The position numbers were made by a program, and so were the translations under genes. This document shows positions 10,601-20,100 of a DNA stretch of 64,000 nt, piece after piece. The stretch is from contig CAYPNF010000029.1 of the NCBI GenBank assembly GCA_964411985.1, forward strand, positions 1-64,000, written 5' to 3'. This DNA is from CAYPNF01 sp964411985 (GTDB lineage Bacteria; Verrucomicrobiota; Verrucomicrobiia; Limisphaerales; J093). Every line of letters starts with the position of its first letter. Positions within the stretch are counted from its first letter, which is position 1. The notes below the pieces were generated by a model. That model was not told where the DNA came from and did not search any database. It worked only from the letters and a program-made list of their open reading frames with translations.

Positions 10601-10817
10601 GATAACCATCGGGAGTTTGGGCGATGGAAGTAACCGAGATTTGCGGCAGACCTTCTTCGACCTGCCAGTTCTCAATTGTGTAGTCGCCGGCGCGGGTGAC
10701 ATGCTCGCTTCCCCAACTCACCGATACTGCGGCTTTCGCAGCCGCAAACAACAGCAACAGCACCAAGACCGGCGCAACCGTCGGCGCGAACCGTTTTCGT
10801 TGAATCAGTGCGAACAT
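7620..10817 (-). CDS. Reg_prop/Y_Y_Y sensor histidine kinase
   Basis: I start the protein at the ATG at 10817 (1065 residues) because a clean signal segment follows directly (VAPVLVLLLLFAAAKAA). The frame stays open further upstream. About 650 residues of two-component propeller repeats follow (patterns such as GYLWLGTFNGLARFDG and GTLFVGTHGGGLNCL). Then come a Y_Y_Y domain (FRYRLNGLDRDW), one membrane helix (WWFRALAGIGVAGIVFGW) and a HisKA_3 dimerisation domain with the phosphorylatable histidine in GELHDGLGQD (about residue 867). The ATPase domain shows an N box (NNVLKHANAS), VEDNGRGF and a GFGLHQIAERA G box. The periplasmic propeller probably senses an extracellular signal, perhaps a sugar polymer as in related hybrid systems. 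Its partner is the downstream regulator. Confidence 0.93.
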   Translation of the reverse strand: MFALIQRKRFAPTVAPVLVLLLLFAAAKAAVSVSWGSEHVTRAGDYTIENWQVEEGLPQISVTSIAQTPDGYLWLGTFNGLARFDGVRFTVFDEANSPALGGSSILRLITDCQGGLWIMTQEGGLARLADGRFTAYGPERGLPACGAAALVVDLEERLLVVDRNGGLHRIEDGQLVTPEREDHLGGTEPRLLVAPSEPCWVDQQGKATHARLVPLLLRRTDGNDPPQVELRVPCATRSREGGFWLAATSGVYRLQNGCLQGPPTAFPQPMKSVVAMADDGLGNLWVGCWANGLFRKDSTGQWQQFTVGAGLAEHDVASLFVDRESNVWVGTFSGGLHRFKLRVFRTYDSRDGLAGNTVMSVTEDRRGRLWMGINGGGLNCWEEGRFAPVTTPSEIRGYGLAYCVLADRQDAIWVGLYGEKALRLHAGALTPYHLGAGSSEPLTPRALFEDRAGTIWLGCTQGLLRHDAGQFRRYTTQDGLTHDDVRALAEDRNGTLFVGTHGGGLNCLSSNRFSCFTARDGLPEKHIAALWMDPDGALWIGTVYGGLSRYYQGRFASITTRDGLPSNAIGTILEDDTRNLWLGSKRGIVRVNRPELNSYLDGQPSALTWRVFNGSDGLNSIECTGGGQPASCKTRDGRLWFATVKGLAVVEPRQLPFNSIPPPVVIEEVLVDEVLVASNVNDRGLESIGQPPLAATLSNAPRSTVDSSGTFRASRIGARSTERLLVPPRKNRIEFRYTAPSLISPDKVRFRYRLNGLDRDWIQGGSQRSASYDRVLPGAYRFEVTACNNDGVWNATGATLGLVVLPPWWMTWWFRALAGIGVAGIVFGWYEHRLHRLRRQRQAQESFSRRLIASQESERQRLAGELHDGLGQDLLVIASQAQLSLGQPGNSPTTTARLQEITDTAKQAIQQARRMAHNLRPGLLEELGLTKAIRANADRAAHASGISMAVALEDVDGLLPPEFEVNLFRISQEGLNNVLKHANASKVEITLTKQPISLCLLVEDNGRGFEPGRLESAPPDQRGFGLHQIAERAKMMGGRLDLQSRPGKGTRLIVEVPLQGSRFRP

Positions 10818-11002
10818 TTCAGGGAAGAGCACCTGACGACAGTGCAGGAGGGCCACAGGCCAGATGCCCAATGGTTGCAGGAAGGAACCTAGAGGCTGAA
10901 AGCCCCACCGGCAATCAGAAAACACTACAGGTGCCGCCCGAAAGGGCGAAAGTGCAATCTGATTCTTGCGTCCGGCAGGAGGTTTCTGTCATCCTTCAGG
11001 GC

Positions 11003-12367
11003 ATGAGCACCTCTTTCAGCACCACCACAACCCGTCGCGATTTCCTCACCACCACCGGCAAACTGACGGCAGCCTCTGCGCTTGCCGGGACGGCGATTCC
11101 GTATGTGCATGCTGCGGAAAATAATACGATCCAAGTAGCCTTGGTTGGCTGCGGTGGCCGCGGTACCGGAGCGGCAGCCAACGCGCTCTCCGTGAAGAAC
11201 GGACCCATGAAATTGGTCGCCCTGGCGGACGTTTTCGAGAATCGCGTCCGCAACAGCCGCCAAAACCTCTCCACTCAGTTTAAGGATCTCACCGACCTTC
11301 CGCAGGACCGGTGCTTTCTGGGATTCGACGCTTACAAGAAAGCCATGGACTGTCTAAAGCCGGGTGACGTGGTGATTCTGGCCACGCCACCAGCCTTCCG
11401 CTGGGTACACTTCACCTACGCCATCCAAAAGAAACTCAACGTCTTTATGGAGAAACCGGTCACGGTGGATGCGCCCACCACCCGCCGCATGATCCAATTG
11501 GCCGAGGAGTCCGAGAAATTGAACCTGAAAGTGGGTGTGGGTCTCATGGTGCGTCACTGCAAAGGCAGACAGGAACTCCATGAACGTATTCGGCAAGGCG
11601 AAATCGGGGACATTAACCTGATGCGTGCCTATCGCATGGCAGGCCCCTCCGCGAACCCTGGTCCAAAACCGGCCGATATCAGCGAGGTCATGTACCAGAT
11701 CCGCAGCTTCCACGGTTTTCTCTGGGCCAGCGGTGGAGTCTTCAGCGATTACAACATCCACCAGATCGATGAGTGTTGCTGGATGAAGAATGCCTGGCCG
11801 GTCCAGGCACACGGTTCCGGTGGACGCCATTTCCGCGGAAAATCGGTTGATCAGAACTTCGATAATTACTCCGTAGAGTACACTTTCGAGGACGGCACGA
11901 AGTTCTTCTTCATTGGGCGAAGCCAGGCGGGTTGCCACAGCGAGTTTGCGAGCTACGCTCACGGAAGCAAGGGAATGGCGATCGTCTCAACAGCCTCCCA
12001 CACGCCGGGCAAAGTAAGAACCTTCCGAGGACATAACATCAAGCGGGACAACCTCATCTGGGCCTTCCCGCAACCCGAGCCGAGCCCTTACCAACTTGAG
12101 TGGGACGACTTGATCGATGCGATCCGCCAAGATAAGCCCTACAATGAAGTCAAGCGGGGAGCCATCGCCAGCCTGGTAACGTCCATGGGACGAGCGGCGG
12201 CGCACACGGGGCAGATCATCACCTATGAGGACATGATGAACCATGACCACGAGTTTGCCCCCAACGCGGACAAACTCACGGAAGACGGTCCTGCGCCCCT
12301 CGTGGCGGATGCAGGCGGCCATTATCCCGTCCCGGAACCTGGCGCAAAAAAGAACCGAGAGTATTGA
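11003..12367 (+). CDS. Gfo/Idh/MocA-family oxidoreductase with Tat signal
   Basis: The start is set at the ATG at 11003, because the twin-arginine signal (TTRRDFLTTTGKLTAASALAG) follows at once; an upstream extension has no protein-like character. The product has 454 residues. A Rossmann nucleotide-binding motif (VALVGCGGRGTGAA) is followed by the family's EKP motif (VFMEKPVTVDAPTTR), where the lysine contributes to catalysis. The C-terminal part contains a substrate-domain pattern (FLWASGGVFSDYNIHQIDECCWM). Family members oxidise or reduce sugars and cyclitols with NAD(P). Exported Tat forms such as this are common in Verrucomicrobiota and Planctomycetota. It is divergent from the sensor kinase, so a shared regulatory region lies at about 10818-11002. 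Confidence 0.9.
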   Translation: MSTSFSTTTTRRDFLTTTGKLTAASALAGTAIPYVHAAENNTIQVALVGCGGRGTGAAANALSVKNGPMKLVALADVFENRVRNSRQNLSTQFKDLTDLPQDRCFLGFDAYKKAMDCLKPGDVVILATPPAFRWVHFTYAIQKKLNVFMEKPVTVDAPTTRRMIQLAEESEKLNLKVGVGLMVRHCKGRQELHERIRQGEIGDINLMRAYRMAGPSANPGPKPADISEVMYQIRSFHGFLWASGGVFSDYNIHQIDECCWMKNAWPVQAHGSGGRHFRGKSVDQNFDNYSVEYTFEDGTKFFFIGRSQAGCHSEFASYAHGSKGMAIVSTASHTPGKVRTFRGHNIKRDNLIWAFPQPEPSPYQLEWDDLIDAIRQDKPYNEVKRGAIASLVTSMGRAAAHTGQIITYEDMMNHDHEFAPNADKLTEDGPAPLVADAGGHYPVPEPGAKKNREY

Positions 12368-12398
12368 CCGTCGATCAGAAGATCCCGGAAGAATTAAA

Positions 12399-12421
12399 GG
12401 TTGAGCCAAACGTTCTCAACC
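12399..12421. terminator. Hairpin between convergent genes
   Basis: GGTTGAG (12399-12405) pairs with CTCAACC (12415-12421) across a 9-base loop, between the ends of two convergent genes. A second small hairpin (GAGCC-TCA-GGCTC) lies just beyond at about 12443-12455. Neither has a clear U-tract, so termination is inferred from position. Confidence 0.35.
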
Positions 12422-12447
12422 CTGGACGGAAGTCCATGAATTGAGCC

Positions 12448-14700
12448 TCAGGCTCGGGATGAAAGTATTTTGTTCAGGACGGCGCTCAGTTCCGCCGCAT
12501 TGTAGGGCTTGGAAACCACCCCGTTGAATCCGTGTGCCCTGTACTCAGCCAGGACGGAATCGTTAGAATAGCCGCTGGACACAATAGCCTTGATGGTGGG
12601 ATCCAGTTTCCGCAACTCAGCCAGAGCAGCGACTCCGCCCATTCCGCCTGGTATTGTCAGGTCAAGGATCACCACGTCCACCGGTCGTCCCCGGGCTCGG
12701 GACTCAAGAAACGCCTGGAGTGCTCCATGTCCGTCGGTTGCATGCAGCGTTTCGTAACCCAGCTTCCCCAATAAGGTTTCGAGGAGCCTAAGAATATGGC
12801 GCTCGTCATCCATGATGAGAACCAAGCCCTGGCCTTTTTGAACCGAAACTTGGCTCGGAACAGCGGAAGGAACTGGGTTGGAGGAGGCGGGTAGATAGAC
12901 CTCAAACCTCGTTCCTTTCCCCAAGACCGAATCGACCAGAATACAGCCTTCGTGGCGTTTCACAATCGAGTGGGAGGTGGCAAGGCCCAGCCCACTTCCA
13001 GTCTGTTTGGTGCTGAAATAGGGATCAAAGATGCGGGGCAAGTGTTCGGGTCGGATTCCTCCTCCCTTATCCTGAACCGAGATCCGAAGGTACCGTCCTG
13101 GTTTTAAGCCCGCCTGGGGTGGTTGGAGCAACGAGACGTTGGTTGCGTCGACGTGAACCTCGCCACCTTCAGGCATCGATTGCACCGCATTGATGACAAT
13201 ATTCTGGATCACCTGGCTGATCTGCCCTTTGTCAACTTCCACCGGCCAGAGGTCCTCAGGGAGAGTCACCTGACAATGGACATTCGAACCGTGTGAGGCG
13301 AAGCGGACGGATTCATGGATAATGTCCTGCAACAAAGCGGTCTGGCGGATGGGTGCTCCCCCTTTCGAGAAAGTGAGCAATTGCTGCGTGAGATCGCGCG
13401 CACGACCACAGGCCGCCTCAGCCTCGGCCAACGCACTCGCAGCACTGCTGTTTGTCCCCACGTCCAAAGCCGCTAGGGAGACGTTCCCAAGGATAGTGGT
13501 CAAAATGTTATTGAAATCATGGGCAATTCCGCCCGCAAGCACCCCCACGGACTCCAGCTTGCTGTTCTTCAGCTGCTCCTCCAACAAACGTTGGCTCTCC
13601 GTCGTAGCCAGTTCATTGGAGACTTTGAGATCTGTGGCCAGGGCTTCTGCGCGAAGACGGGCTCGATTCTGAGCGAGGGAGAGACCGAAAAAGGCGATGC
13701 CCAGGAAGCAGCCGATCAGCAAGATGTACCGAGGGATGGAAGTGACAGAAGTGGATTCGAACTCAGGGAGAGTAGAGAACTCGAATCGCCAGGGCCGTCC
13801 CATGCCATGCTGCTGGAGCACCTTCTCATGCAACGGTTGGATCGGCCGGCGAGAGGAAGCAACCGTGTTCGTTGACGGACTACTATCATAGAGCAAGTCT
13901 TCCACTTTCCTGTCCAGGCCATCGTAAACCTGGAAGCGAATCCTTGGTTCGGAGCTCTTCCGGCAGATTTCCCCCCACATTTCAGAGCTGAGAAACGAGG
14001 CGAAAACGAGCCCGCGAAGCGAGTCCATACGTTGCGTCTCGTTGGTCGCATTACGCCCTTGGTGGTAAACCGGGGCGAAAAGGATGAATCCCCCGGGGAT
14101 TTGCCTACCAGCTCCAGCTCGCAGAATCAGCCGTTTGCTGGCCACAACCGATCCATCTTTCGCCGCGGTCTCCATGGCATTCAGCCTCACCTCATCCTCG
14201 AACGGCGACAAGTGGTCCTCGCGTAAGTTCGCACGCCCGAAGTCATCCCAGTACAACGCGGCGTACTTCTGCCGATCCCGGAATACCCGGGCGATGGACT
14301 CCTTGGGAAAGCCGAGACCCTCTAGGGCTTCGGACCGCGAATCACCCTCCCCCGGGCGGATCCGCAACGTGAAGCCGAAATCATACATATTCACGTGGGA
14401 TTCCCGAAGGCCGAAAGCCTCCAGATAGTTCTTGAATTCCTCGGCAGTGACCAGGTTTTCGCGCGCAAAAAGAGAGGCGGCGCCACTCAGAATATTGATG
14501 TATGCACTGAAGTGAAGGTCCATGGTGTGGAGGTACTTATTTACGCCGATCTCGAAATCAGCGGCCTGCCTCGCGCGGATCTCCTTCTGATACCAGTGCG
14601 CGCTCAACACCGTGAGTGCTAAGGAAACCCCAAGGATGACATAGGAGGCCCAGCACTGGGCCAGATGCCGATTCCATTTCCGGATGTCCTTGAGTTTCAT
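12448..14700 (-). CDS. CHASE-domain hybrid histidine kinase
   Basis: This is a 750-residue membrane-bound hybrid kinase. Transmembrane helix 1 covers about 19-36. A CHASE-type extracellular sensor follows at about 60-300 (YDFGFTLRI, GFILFAPVYHQGR, LRGLVFASF). Helix 2 covers about 325-343, followed by a coiled-coil linker. The HisKA domain has H394 in GGIAHDFNNIL, and the ATPase domain shows DKGGGI and GSGLGLATSHSIVKRH. A C-terminal receiver (about 628-748) carries acidic residues in LIMDDERH, the phospho-acceptor D680 (VILDLTIPGG) and K731 (SKPY). No separate regulator is adjacent, so phosphotransfer may go to its own receiver or to a remote partner. It converges with the oxidoreductase at 11003. 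Confidence 0.93.
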   Translation of the reverse strand: MKLKDIRKWNRHLAQCWASYVILGVSLALTVLSAHWYQKEIRARQAADFEIGVNKYLHTMDLHFSAYINILSGAASLFARENLVTAEEFKNYLEAFGLRESHVNMYDFGFTLRIRPGEGDSRSEALEGLGFPKESIARVFRDRQKYAALYWDDFGRANLREDHLSPFEDEVRLNAMETAAKDGSVVASKRLILRAGAGRQIPGGFILFAPVYHQGRNATNETQRMDSLRGLVFASFLSSEMWGEICRKSSEPRIRFQVYDGLDRKVEDLLYDSSPSTNTVASSRRPIQPLHEKVLQQHGMGRPWRFEFSTLPEFESTSVTSIPRYILLIGCFLGIAFFGLSLAQNRARLRAEALATDLKVSNELATTESQRLLEEQLKNSKLESVGVLAGGIAHDFNNILTTILGNVSLAALDVGTNSSAASALAEAEAACGRARDLTQQLLTFSKGGAPIRQTALLQDIIHESVRFASHGSNVHCQVTLPEDLWPVEVDKGQISQVIQNIVINAVQSMPEGGEVHVDATNVSLLQPPQAGLKPGRYLRISVQDKGGGIRPEHLPRIFDPYFSTKQTGSGLGLATSHSIVKRHEGCILVDSVLGKGTRFEVYLPASSNPVPSAVPSQVSVQKGQGLVLIMDDERHILRLLETLLGKLGYETLHATDGHGALQAFLESRARGRPVDVVILDLTIPGGMGGVAALAELRKLDPTIKAIVSSGYSNDSVLAEYRAHGFNGVVSKPYNAAELSAVLNKILSSRA

Positions 14701-15081
14701 CTCTAGACAGTAGGGGTTGCTAGCCCCACAACCGAAGTATCTACATCGGGGAGGGAAACACTGGTCTTCATCAACTTACAGTAATTCTTATAATGTCTAT
14801 GGTCAAAGACTTAGGTGGGCCCTATCGGATTCCAGGAGCCTCTATCACGGCAAGTTGCCCTGACGCCCGTTTCGTACTTACGGCGGCTTTCCGAAGTGGA
14901 GGGTCCGAGAGCACAATAGAGGAATCTACGGAATAACGAAGACCGCGACAAGTCCTTCGAGGCGTTGTGTTCGGCCATAAGTTGATTCTCTGAAGGATTG
15001 GGGATGAAGTCACGCTTTCTACTTGATTCTGCGTGAGGATTCATGCTGTAGTATGGTCACAGTAGGTGATGGGTGCATAAC
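14701..15081. other. Intergenic region between divergent genes
   Basis: There is no convincing gene in these ~380 bases; a 77-codon minus-strand frame has no family resemblance. A TATAAT occurs at 14789-14794 without a good -35 partner. A weak promoter candidate for the downstream gene is TTGATT at 15023-15028 with TGTAGT at 15047-15052 (18-base spacer), about 30 bases before the ATG at 15082. Both are pattern-based guesses. Confidence 0.35.
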
Positions 15082-16245
15082 ATGAAACCCGCAACGTTCA
15101 GTTTCAAAGCCCTGAAGGTGGTCGTGGCTGCTGCCATGATGAGCATGGGCGCAGCAGCTGCTGGCGAACAATGGCTCCAGTATCACACCGCTGCGGAGGG
15201 GAGGAGTTATCAGTGGCTGGATCTCACCACAAACACTCCCCCGGGAATCACGCTCCCCGCCACCAGTGGGACAGCTTATTTCGCCTGGTGGCATACACCT
15301 TTGGATCCCAAGGGCGGGCGATGGCTCTGCTTTGAGCGGACTAAGCGCTCCGGCCCCTGGAACCGAGTGTACGCGGATGGCAACGGAAATGGTCGGCTTG
15401 ACGACGAGTCCCACGTCGAAGCCCAGGAAATCAATGATTTCAGCGCCAGTTTCCCTCCTCTGAAATTTGTATTCAAAGGCGAGGACGGACCGCTGAGCTA
15501 CCACTTGATTCCCCGCTTCATGAAGTATGACGAGAACGATCTGCGCTTGTTGGTCTCGTCCGCAGGTTATTATGACGGCAAGATCGATCTTGGAGGGCAG
15601 AAGAAACTGGTCACCCTGATTGACGGGAATGTGAACGGCACCTTCAATGACGTGTCCCCCAACCCCAACGAGAGTGACCGGATCGCAGTCGACGGCGACA
15701 AAGCGGGCCAGCGCTATCTAGGTCGGATGCTCGAACAGGACAAGGGCCTCCTCTCCATTGAAGTCGCTCGGGATGGGGCTTTCGTCGTCCTAAAGGAGGC
15801 GAAGGATGTCAAGATGGGAAAAGTGACCGTTCCTGAGTCCATCACGGAGCTTACGCTGGTCGGCGAAAATGGGCATTACGTCCGGAAGCCAGTCAAAGGA
15901 GAATTCACCCTCCCTCTGGGGGCCTATCGGGTCCATGAATGGAAGATCGCGCGTAAGGATGACAAGGGGGCCGATTGGAGCCTGACGGGCTCGGGAAGCA
16001 GTCCCTTCAGCAGTTTTAGCGTTGCCGAAACACAACCTGCTGTTCTGGACGTGGGCGAACCCATCCTTGCTTCGCTCAACGCATCCGAGAACAAGACCGC
16101 GGTAGTTCTGGGACTTCGCATCAAAGGGCGAAATGGCGAAACGGTGGAGATCATGAAGGGGGATCAGCGTCCCCGCGCGCCCCGAGTGATTCTGGCAAGT
16201 CAGGCTGGTGGTTTTCGTGCCACCAACAGCTTTGAGTATGGCTGA
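15082..16245 (+). CDS. Exported protein with EF-hand-like loops, ending at an in-frame TGA
   Basis: The chosen ATG at 15082 gives a clear signal peptide (KALKVVVAAAMMSMGAAAAG); a GTG three codons upstream is less likely. Acidic calcium-loop-like motifs appear at YADGNGNGRLDDES and LIDGNVNGTFNDV. I do not recognise the family. The frame stops at TGA 16243-16245 directly after SFEYG, yet the same frame continues downstream as GGVCSLSW and on into a LamG domain that has no signal peptide of its own. I think both parts are one gene: either broken by a nonsense mutation, or read through, possibly with selenocysteine at the TGA. The visible sequence cannot decide. Confidence 0.75.
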   Translation: MKPATFSFKALKVVVAAAMMSMGAAAAGEQWLQYHTAAEGRSYQWLDLTTNTPPGITLPATSGTAYFAWWHTPLDPKGGRWLCFERTKRSGPWNRVYADGNGNGRLDDESHVEAQEINDFSASFPPLKFVFKGEDGPLSYHLIPRFMKYDENDLRLLVSSAGYYDGKIDLGGQKKLVTLIDGNVNGTFNDVSPNPNESDRIAVDGDKAGQRYLGRMLEQDKGLLSIEVARDGAFVVLKEAKDVKMGKVTVPESITELTLVGENGHYVRKPVKGEFTLPLGAYRVHEWKIARKDDKGADWSLTGSGSSPFSSFSVAETQPAVLDVGEPILASLNASENKTAVVLGLRIKGRNGETVEIMKGDQRPRAPRVILASQAGGFRATNSFEYG

Positions 16246-17046
16246 GGCGGGGTCTGTTCGCTCTCATGGCGAGAGCCCAAATCGGCACAACGTCCTATCC
16301 TTGCAACCGTCGATATCCTAGGGCCATTCCGGGTGACCGGGCCTCCGTTGACATTGCCTCCAAAGCAGGCCGGGGCGGCCCTTGGTGGCACAAAGGAGAG
16401 TGGGTTGGTGGCTTGGTGGAAACTCGACGAAACCTCGGGAATGGACGTTTCAGACGCCTCAGGTGGCAATCGAGGGGCTCGGGTCATCGGCTCACCCCAG
16501 TGGCTCCCTGCCGGTGGCAAGTCTGGCGGCGCGCTTCAGTTGGATGGAGTCCGAACGCTGGTCGATTGCGGTGACGTTCCGGAGTGGAGCTTCAGGAACG
16601 GCATCTCCGTGGCCACTTGGGTCAAGACCAAGGACCTGAATCGCGTCTCGCGTACGTTGCTGGCCAAGGGCAATGACACTTGGCGTCTCACGATTCGCGG
16701 AACCGACGGCAAACCAACCTTCACGCTCAACGGCCCCGAACCTGGCGCCAAAGAGAAGCGAAGGACCCCCCAGGTCGTCGCGAAGCGTTCCGTCAGTGAT
16801 GGGGATTGGCACCATGTGGCAGCGAGCTACGATGGGCAGCGAGTGGTGATCTTTGTTGATGGGGAACTCGAAGACACCCTGAGCGCTTCTGGCCTGCTGG
16901 GCTTGACGACCGAACCCATGTGGATCGGAAACAACTCGTCAGCTCGCGGCGATTCCCTGATTGGTGCCCTTGATGATATCCGAGTGTACAACCGCGGTCT
17001 GACAGCGGAGGAAGTACTCGCTCTGTATCGTGGCGGGGTGAAGTAG
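16246..17046 (+). pseudogene. LamG-domain continuation of the preceding frame, downstream of in-frame TGA
   Basis: This segment is in the same frame as 15082-16245. The codons just after the TGA look protein-coding (GGVCSLSWREPKSAQRPIL, then VTGPPLTLPPK). From about 16400 there is a full LamG/concanavalin-type domain: GLVAWWKLDETSG, LQLDGVRTLVDCGDVPEW, ISVATWVKT, GDWHHVAASYDG, VIFVDGEL and IGALDDIRVYNRGLTAEEV. The only candidate internal starts are a GTG at 16333 and later codons, without a Shine-Dalgarno sequence or signal peptide. An independent secreted LamG protein is therefore unlikely. I mark it pseudogene-like for caution; if the TGA is recoded it would be the C-terminal half of a ~650-residue protein. 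Confidence 0.6.
16260..16276 (+). other. Small hairpin just downstream of the in-frame TGA
   Basis: GCTCTC (16260-16265) and GAGAGC (16271-16276) form a 6-bp stem with loop ATGGC, 14 bases after the TGA at 16243-16245. The distance is near that of bacterial SECIS stems. The loop lacks the classic GGU arrangement, so this is only suggestive. Confidence 0.3.
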
Positions 17047-17122
17047 CGAACCTGACGGCTTCCAGAAGTTGCGCAACTCTCGCCCTCCCTCGGAGTGGGC
17101 GTGGTGGACTTGAGGTAGTTCT

Positions 17123-20100
17123 ATGAACCAGATACACGGCTGCATCCTTCCCAGTATTCTTGGGCTAAGGCGATTCTTCCTCTTATCTCTGTGGGTGTTC
17201 GTTTCGGCGACGGGCGCCGAAGCACCGGCATGGAAAGGAAAAGTGGTGGACCACCTAGCTCAGCCCGTGGCGGCAGCCGCCGTGGAAGCCCATGCTTGGG
17301 TCGCGGACCCTCTCGGTGGAGGCGGCTCATTCGCCAAGAAAGCGGAGACGTCCACCGATGCAACGGGGTCCTTCGAGAATCCTTCCTCCGGGCAGGCAGG
17401 AACGGTCTTGGTGGTCCGTAAGGCTGGACTGGCGCCAGCGTGGGCGCAGACGAGAAATGACTCCCAAGGCGAACTGAAGTTCGTGCTGTCTCCCCCCAGC
17501 CCAATCGCCGGCGTGGTGGTCGATGAGGATGACAAGCCAGTCGGCGGGGCAGAAGTGCTTGTGGGTGTCGGAATACTGCAGATTCCGATGCCCGACGGGA
17601 ACCAGAGTTTTGCCTACTTAAGCGGCAAAGTTGCCCGGGAGCTCTTCTCGGTCCGATCCGACAGTTCCGGCAAGTTCCGGTTTGAGAATTTCCCCACGAA
17701 TGCGAGTGCGAATCTGGTTGTGAAGTCCCCAGGAAAGGCAGTGCGGCCAACGGGAACACCCCAGATCGACCCCAGCACCATGCAGTGCCGGGCGGGACAA
17801 ACCGACGTCCGTCTGATCGTGGAGCCGACCGGCGGGATCGAAGGAAAGGTAATTGCCGCAGAAGGCTTCACCGCTCCCCCCAAGGCCATGATTCAGTTGC
17901 AGCCGACCAGCGGACTCCAGGAAGCCCCCTCCGGTCCAGTGGAGTCGCAACCGGATGGGAGCTTTCGATTGGAAGGCCTTTCGTCAGGCTCACATCGGGT
18001 GCGCGCCATTTTCGCTACCAATGGGGTACCCGACTGGGTGGCGCAAATCGTCAGCGTGGAAGTGGAGAGCGGCAAGACCAACACAGGCGTGGAGATCCAG
18101 GTTCAGAAAGGAGGAATTCTGGAGGTGGTGATTCAGGAGAAAGGCACCGGGAAACCAATCCCCAAGGCGAACGTGAATGTCTATTCGGAGATTTTCCAGG
18201 CCAACGGAGTCGCGAACGAGCGAGGCGTGGTGAGCCAGCGGCTGCCTGAAGGTGACTACCAGGTGTTTGCCATGGCGGAAGGCCGGCGGCAGATCCACTC
18301 CAACACCCGGGTGGACGCCAACGCTACCAACCGGCTGGAGCTGCAAGTTCCTCTGCCCACCAAGGTGGCCGGGTTGGTAAAGGGGCCTGATGGCAAGCCT
18401 GCTCCCGGACTCCCCGTGAGACTCGTGGGGCCCTATTTCCCGTCCCAGGAAAAAGTCTTGATAACGGATGGCGAAGGCCGATTCGAAATGCCCTGGGACC
18501 AACAGCAGTACGCCGGACGCGAGAACACGGCCTGCATTCTGGTCCGAGACGCTGCGAAGAATCTGGCGGCAGCCACGGATCTGGAAGAGGATGCGGGCTC
18601 GCTGGAGCTGACTCTCTCGCCCGGAATCACCCTTGCCGGAAAGGCGGAGTTCGAAGGCAAGCCGATCACAAACGTGTCCGCTGCGTTGGTATTCTGGACA
18701 GGCAACTCCGGCATGCATCTGTATGGCGTGGCGGTTGGTACCAACGTGCCCGGCCGATTTGAGATTCCCGCCCTTCCCGTTGGCCACAGGTATGGGGTCT
18801 ATGTTTCAGCCCCCGGCTTCGGCCAGAAGTACGTCAATGCGGTGGAAGTCGGAACCGAACCAGGCCGAGTGGAGTTGGACGCCGTCGAGCTGCTGGAGGC
18901 AAACCAGCGTCTCGCCGGGCAGGTGGTCGACGCCGACGACAAGCCGGTGGTTGGGGCAAATGTAGGTGTCAGCGGAGAAGGACAACCCAATGCCAACTCT
19001 CGTACTGGTCCCGATGGCAGATTTAGCTTCGACAAGCTATGCCCTGGGAATGTTTACGTGTACGCCAATGTCTTGAACCAACAGGGCAATACACGCGCGG
19101 AGGCCGGAGACACCAATGTCGTCATTCGATTGGGAGACACTTCCGCTTCCATGGGCAGCGATTCGAAGGAATTCAAACTGCAGGGCAAGATTTCGACACC
19201 GGAGGGTGAACCAGCAGTCGGCGTTGAGCTGGCTGTCTTTCCCACGAACGATCGCAAACGCGTTAAGACTGACACCAATGGGGTCTACCGCATGGCTTGG
19301 AGGATGGAGTCCTGGCAGCTCCAATCCGGTGGCCCGCTCCTGATCGCTCGCAACAAGGCCAAGAAGCTTGCTGCCGCCGAAGAGATCCCTGACGACACCC
19401 CCACCCTGGATGTGAAACTGAAACCAGCGCTGACAATCACGGGGACAGTCCGGGACGAAAAGGGGGTTGCGCTTTCAAAGGCTCAGGTCGGTCTCTGGCT
19501 AAAGACCGGCAACTCCTGGAATTCCCTGGACGAACAACTAGCCAGTGTGGACAGCCAAGGTAAGTTTGAATTAAATACGCTTCCCGTCGGAGTCCCGTAC
19601 ATGGTCTACGCGAAAGCTCCCGGCTACGGGCAGAAGCGGGTCGAGGTTTCGGCAGACCTGGAGACGAATCGAACCGAGCTGGAGCCCATGGACCTGAAGT
19701 TGGCAAACATGGTCCTGTCAGGGCAGGTGGTCAACTCCAGCGAAAAACCCGTTCCAGGCGCGCACGTGGGGCTGAATGGCGAAGACCAGCCTGACGGAAG
19801 TGCCACAACCGACGGGAAAGGCCGCTTCTCGTTCAAGGTCTGCGAGGGCCGGATTCAGCTCTGGGCTAGTGGTGCCAATGGTTATGCAAACGCCAGCGCC
19901 GAGGCTGGCGACACCAACGTTGTGATCGTCCTCAGTAACAACTCAGGCTCGAGTGAGCCGAGGCAACCGAAGCCGTCCCTAAAAGGAAAACCGCTGGAAG
20001 ACTTGGCCGAGTTTGGATTCACGGCGGATAGCGTGCCCGAGGGTAAGTGTCTGTTGTTGTGCGTTCTGGATGTAGAGCAAAGATTTTGCCGCCGGGTGGC

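Noticed and set aside
14811..15044. 77-codon minus-strand frame in the intergenic region
   Set aside because: It has no ribosome binding site, low-complexity Arg/Ser content and no family resemblance.
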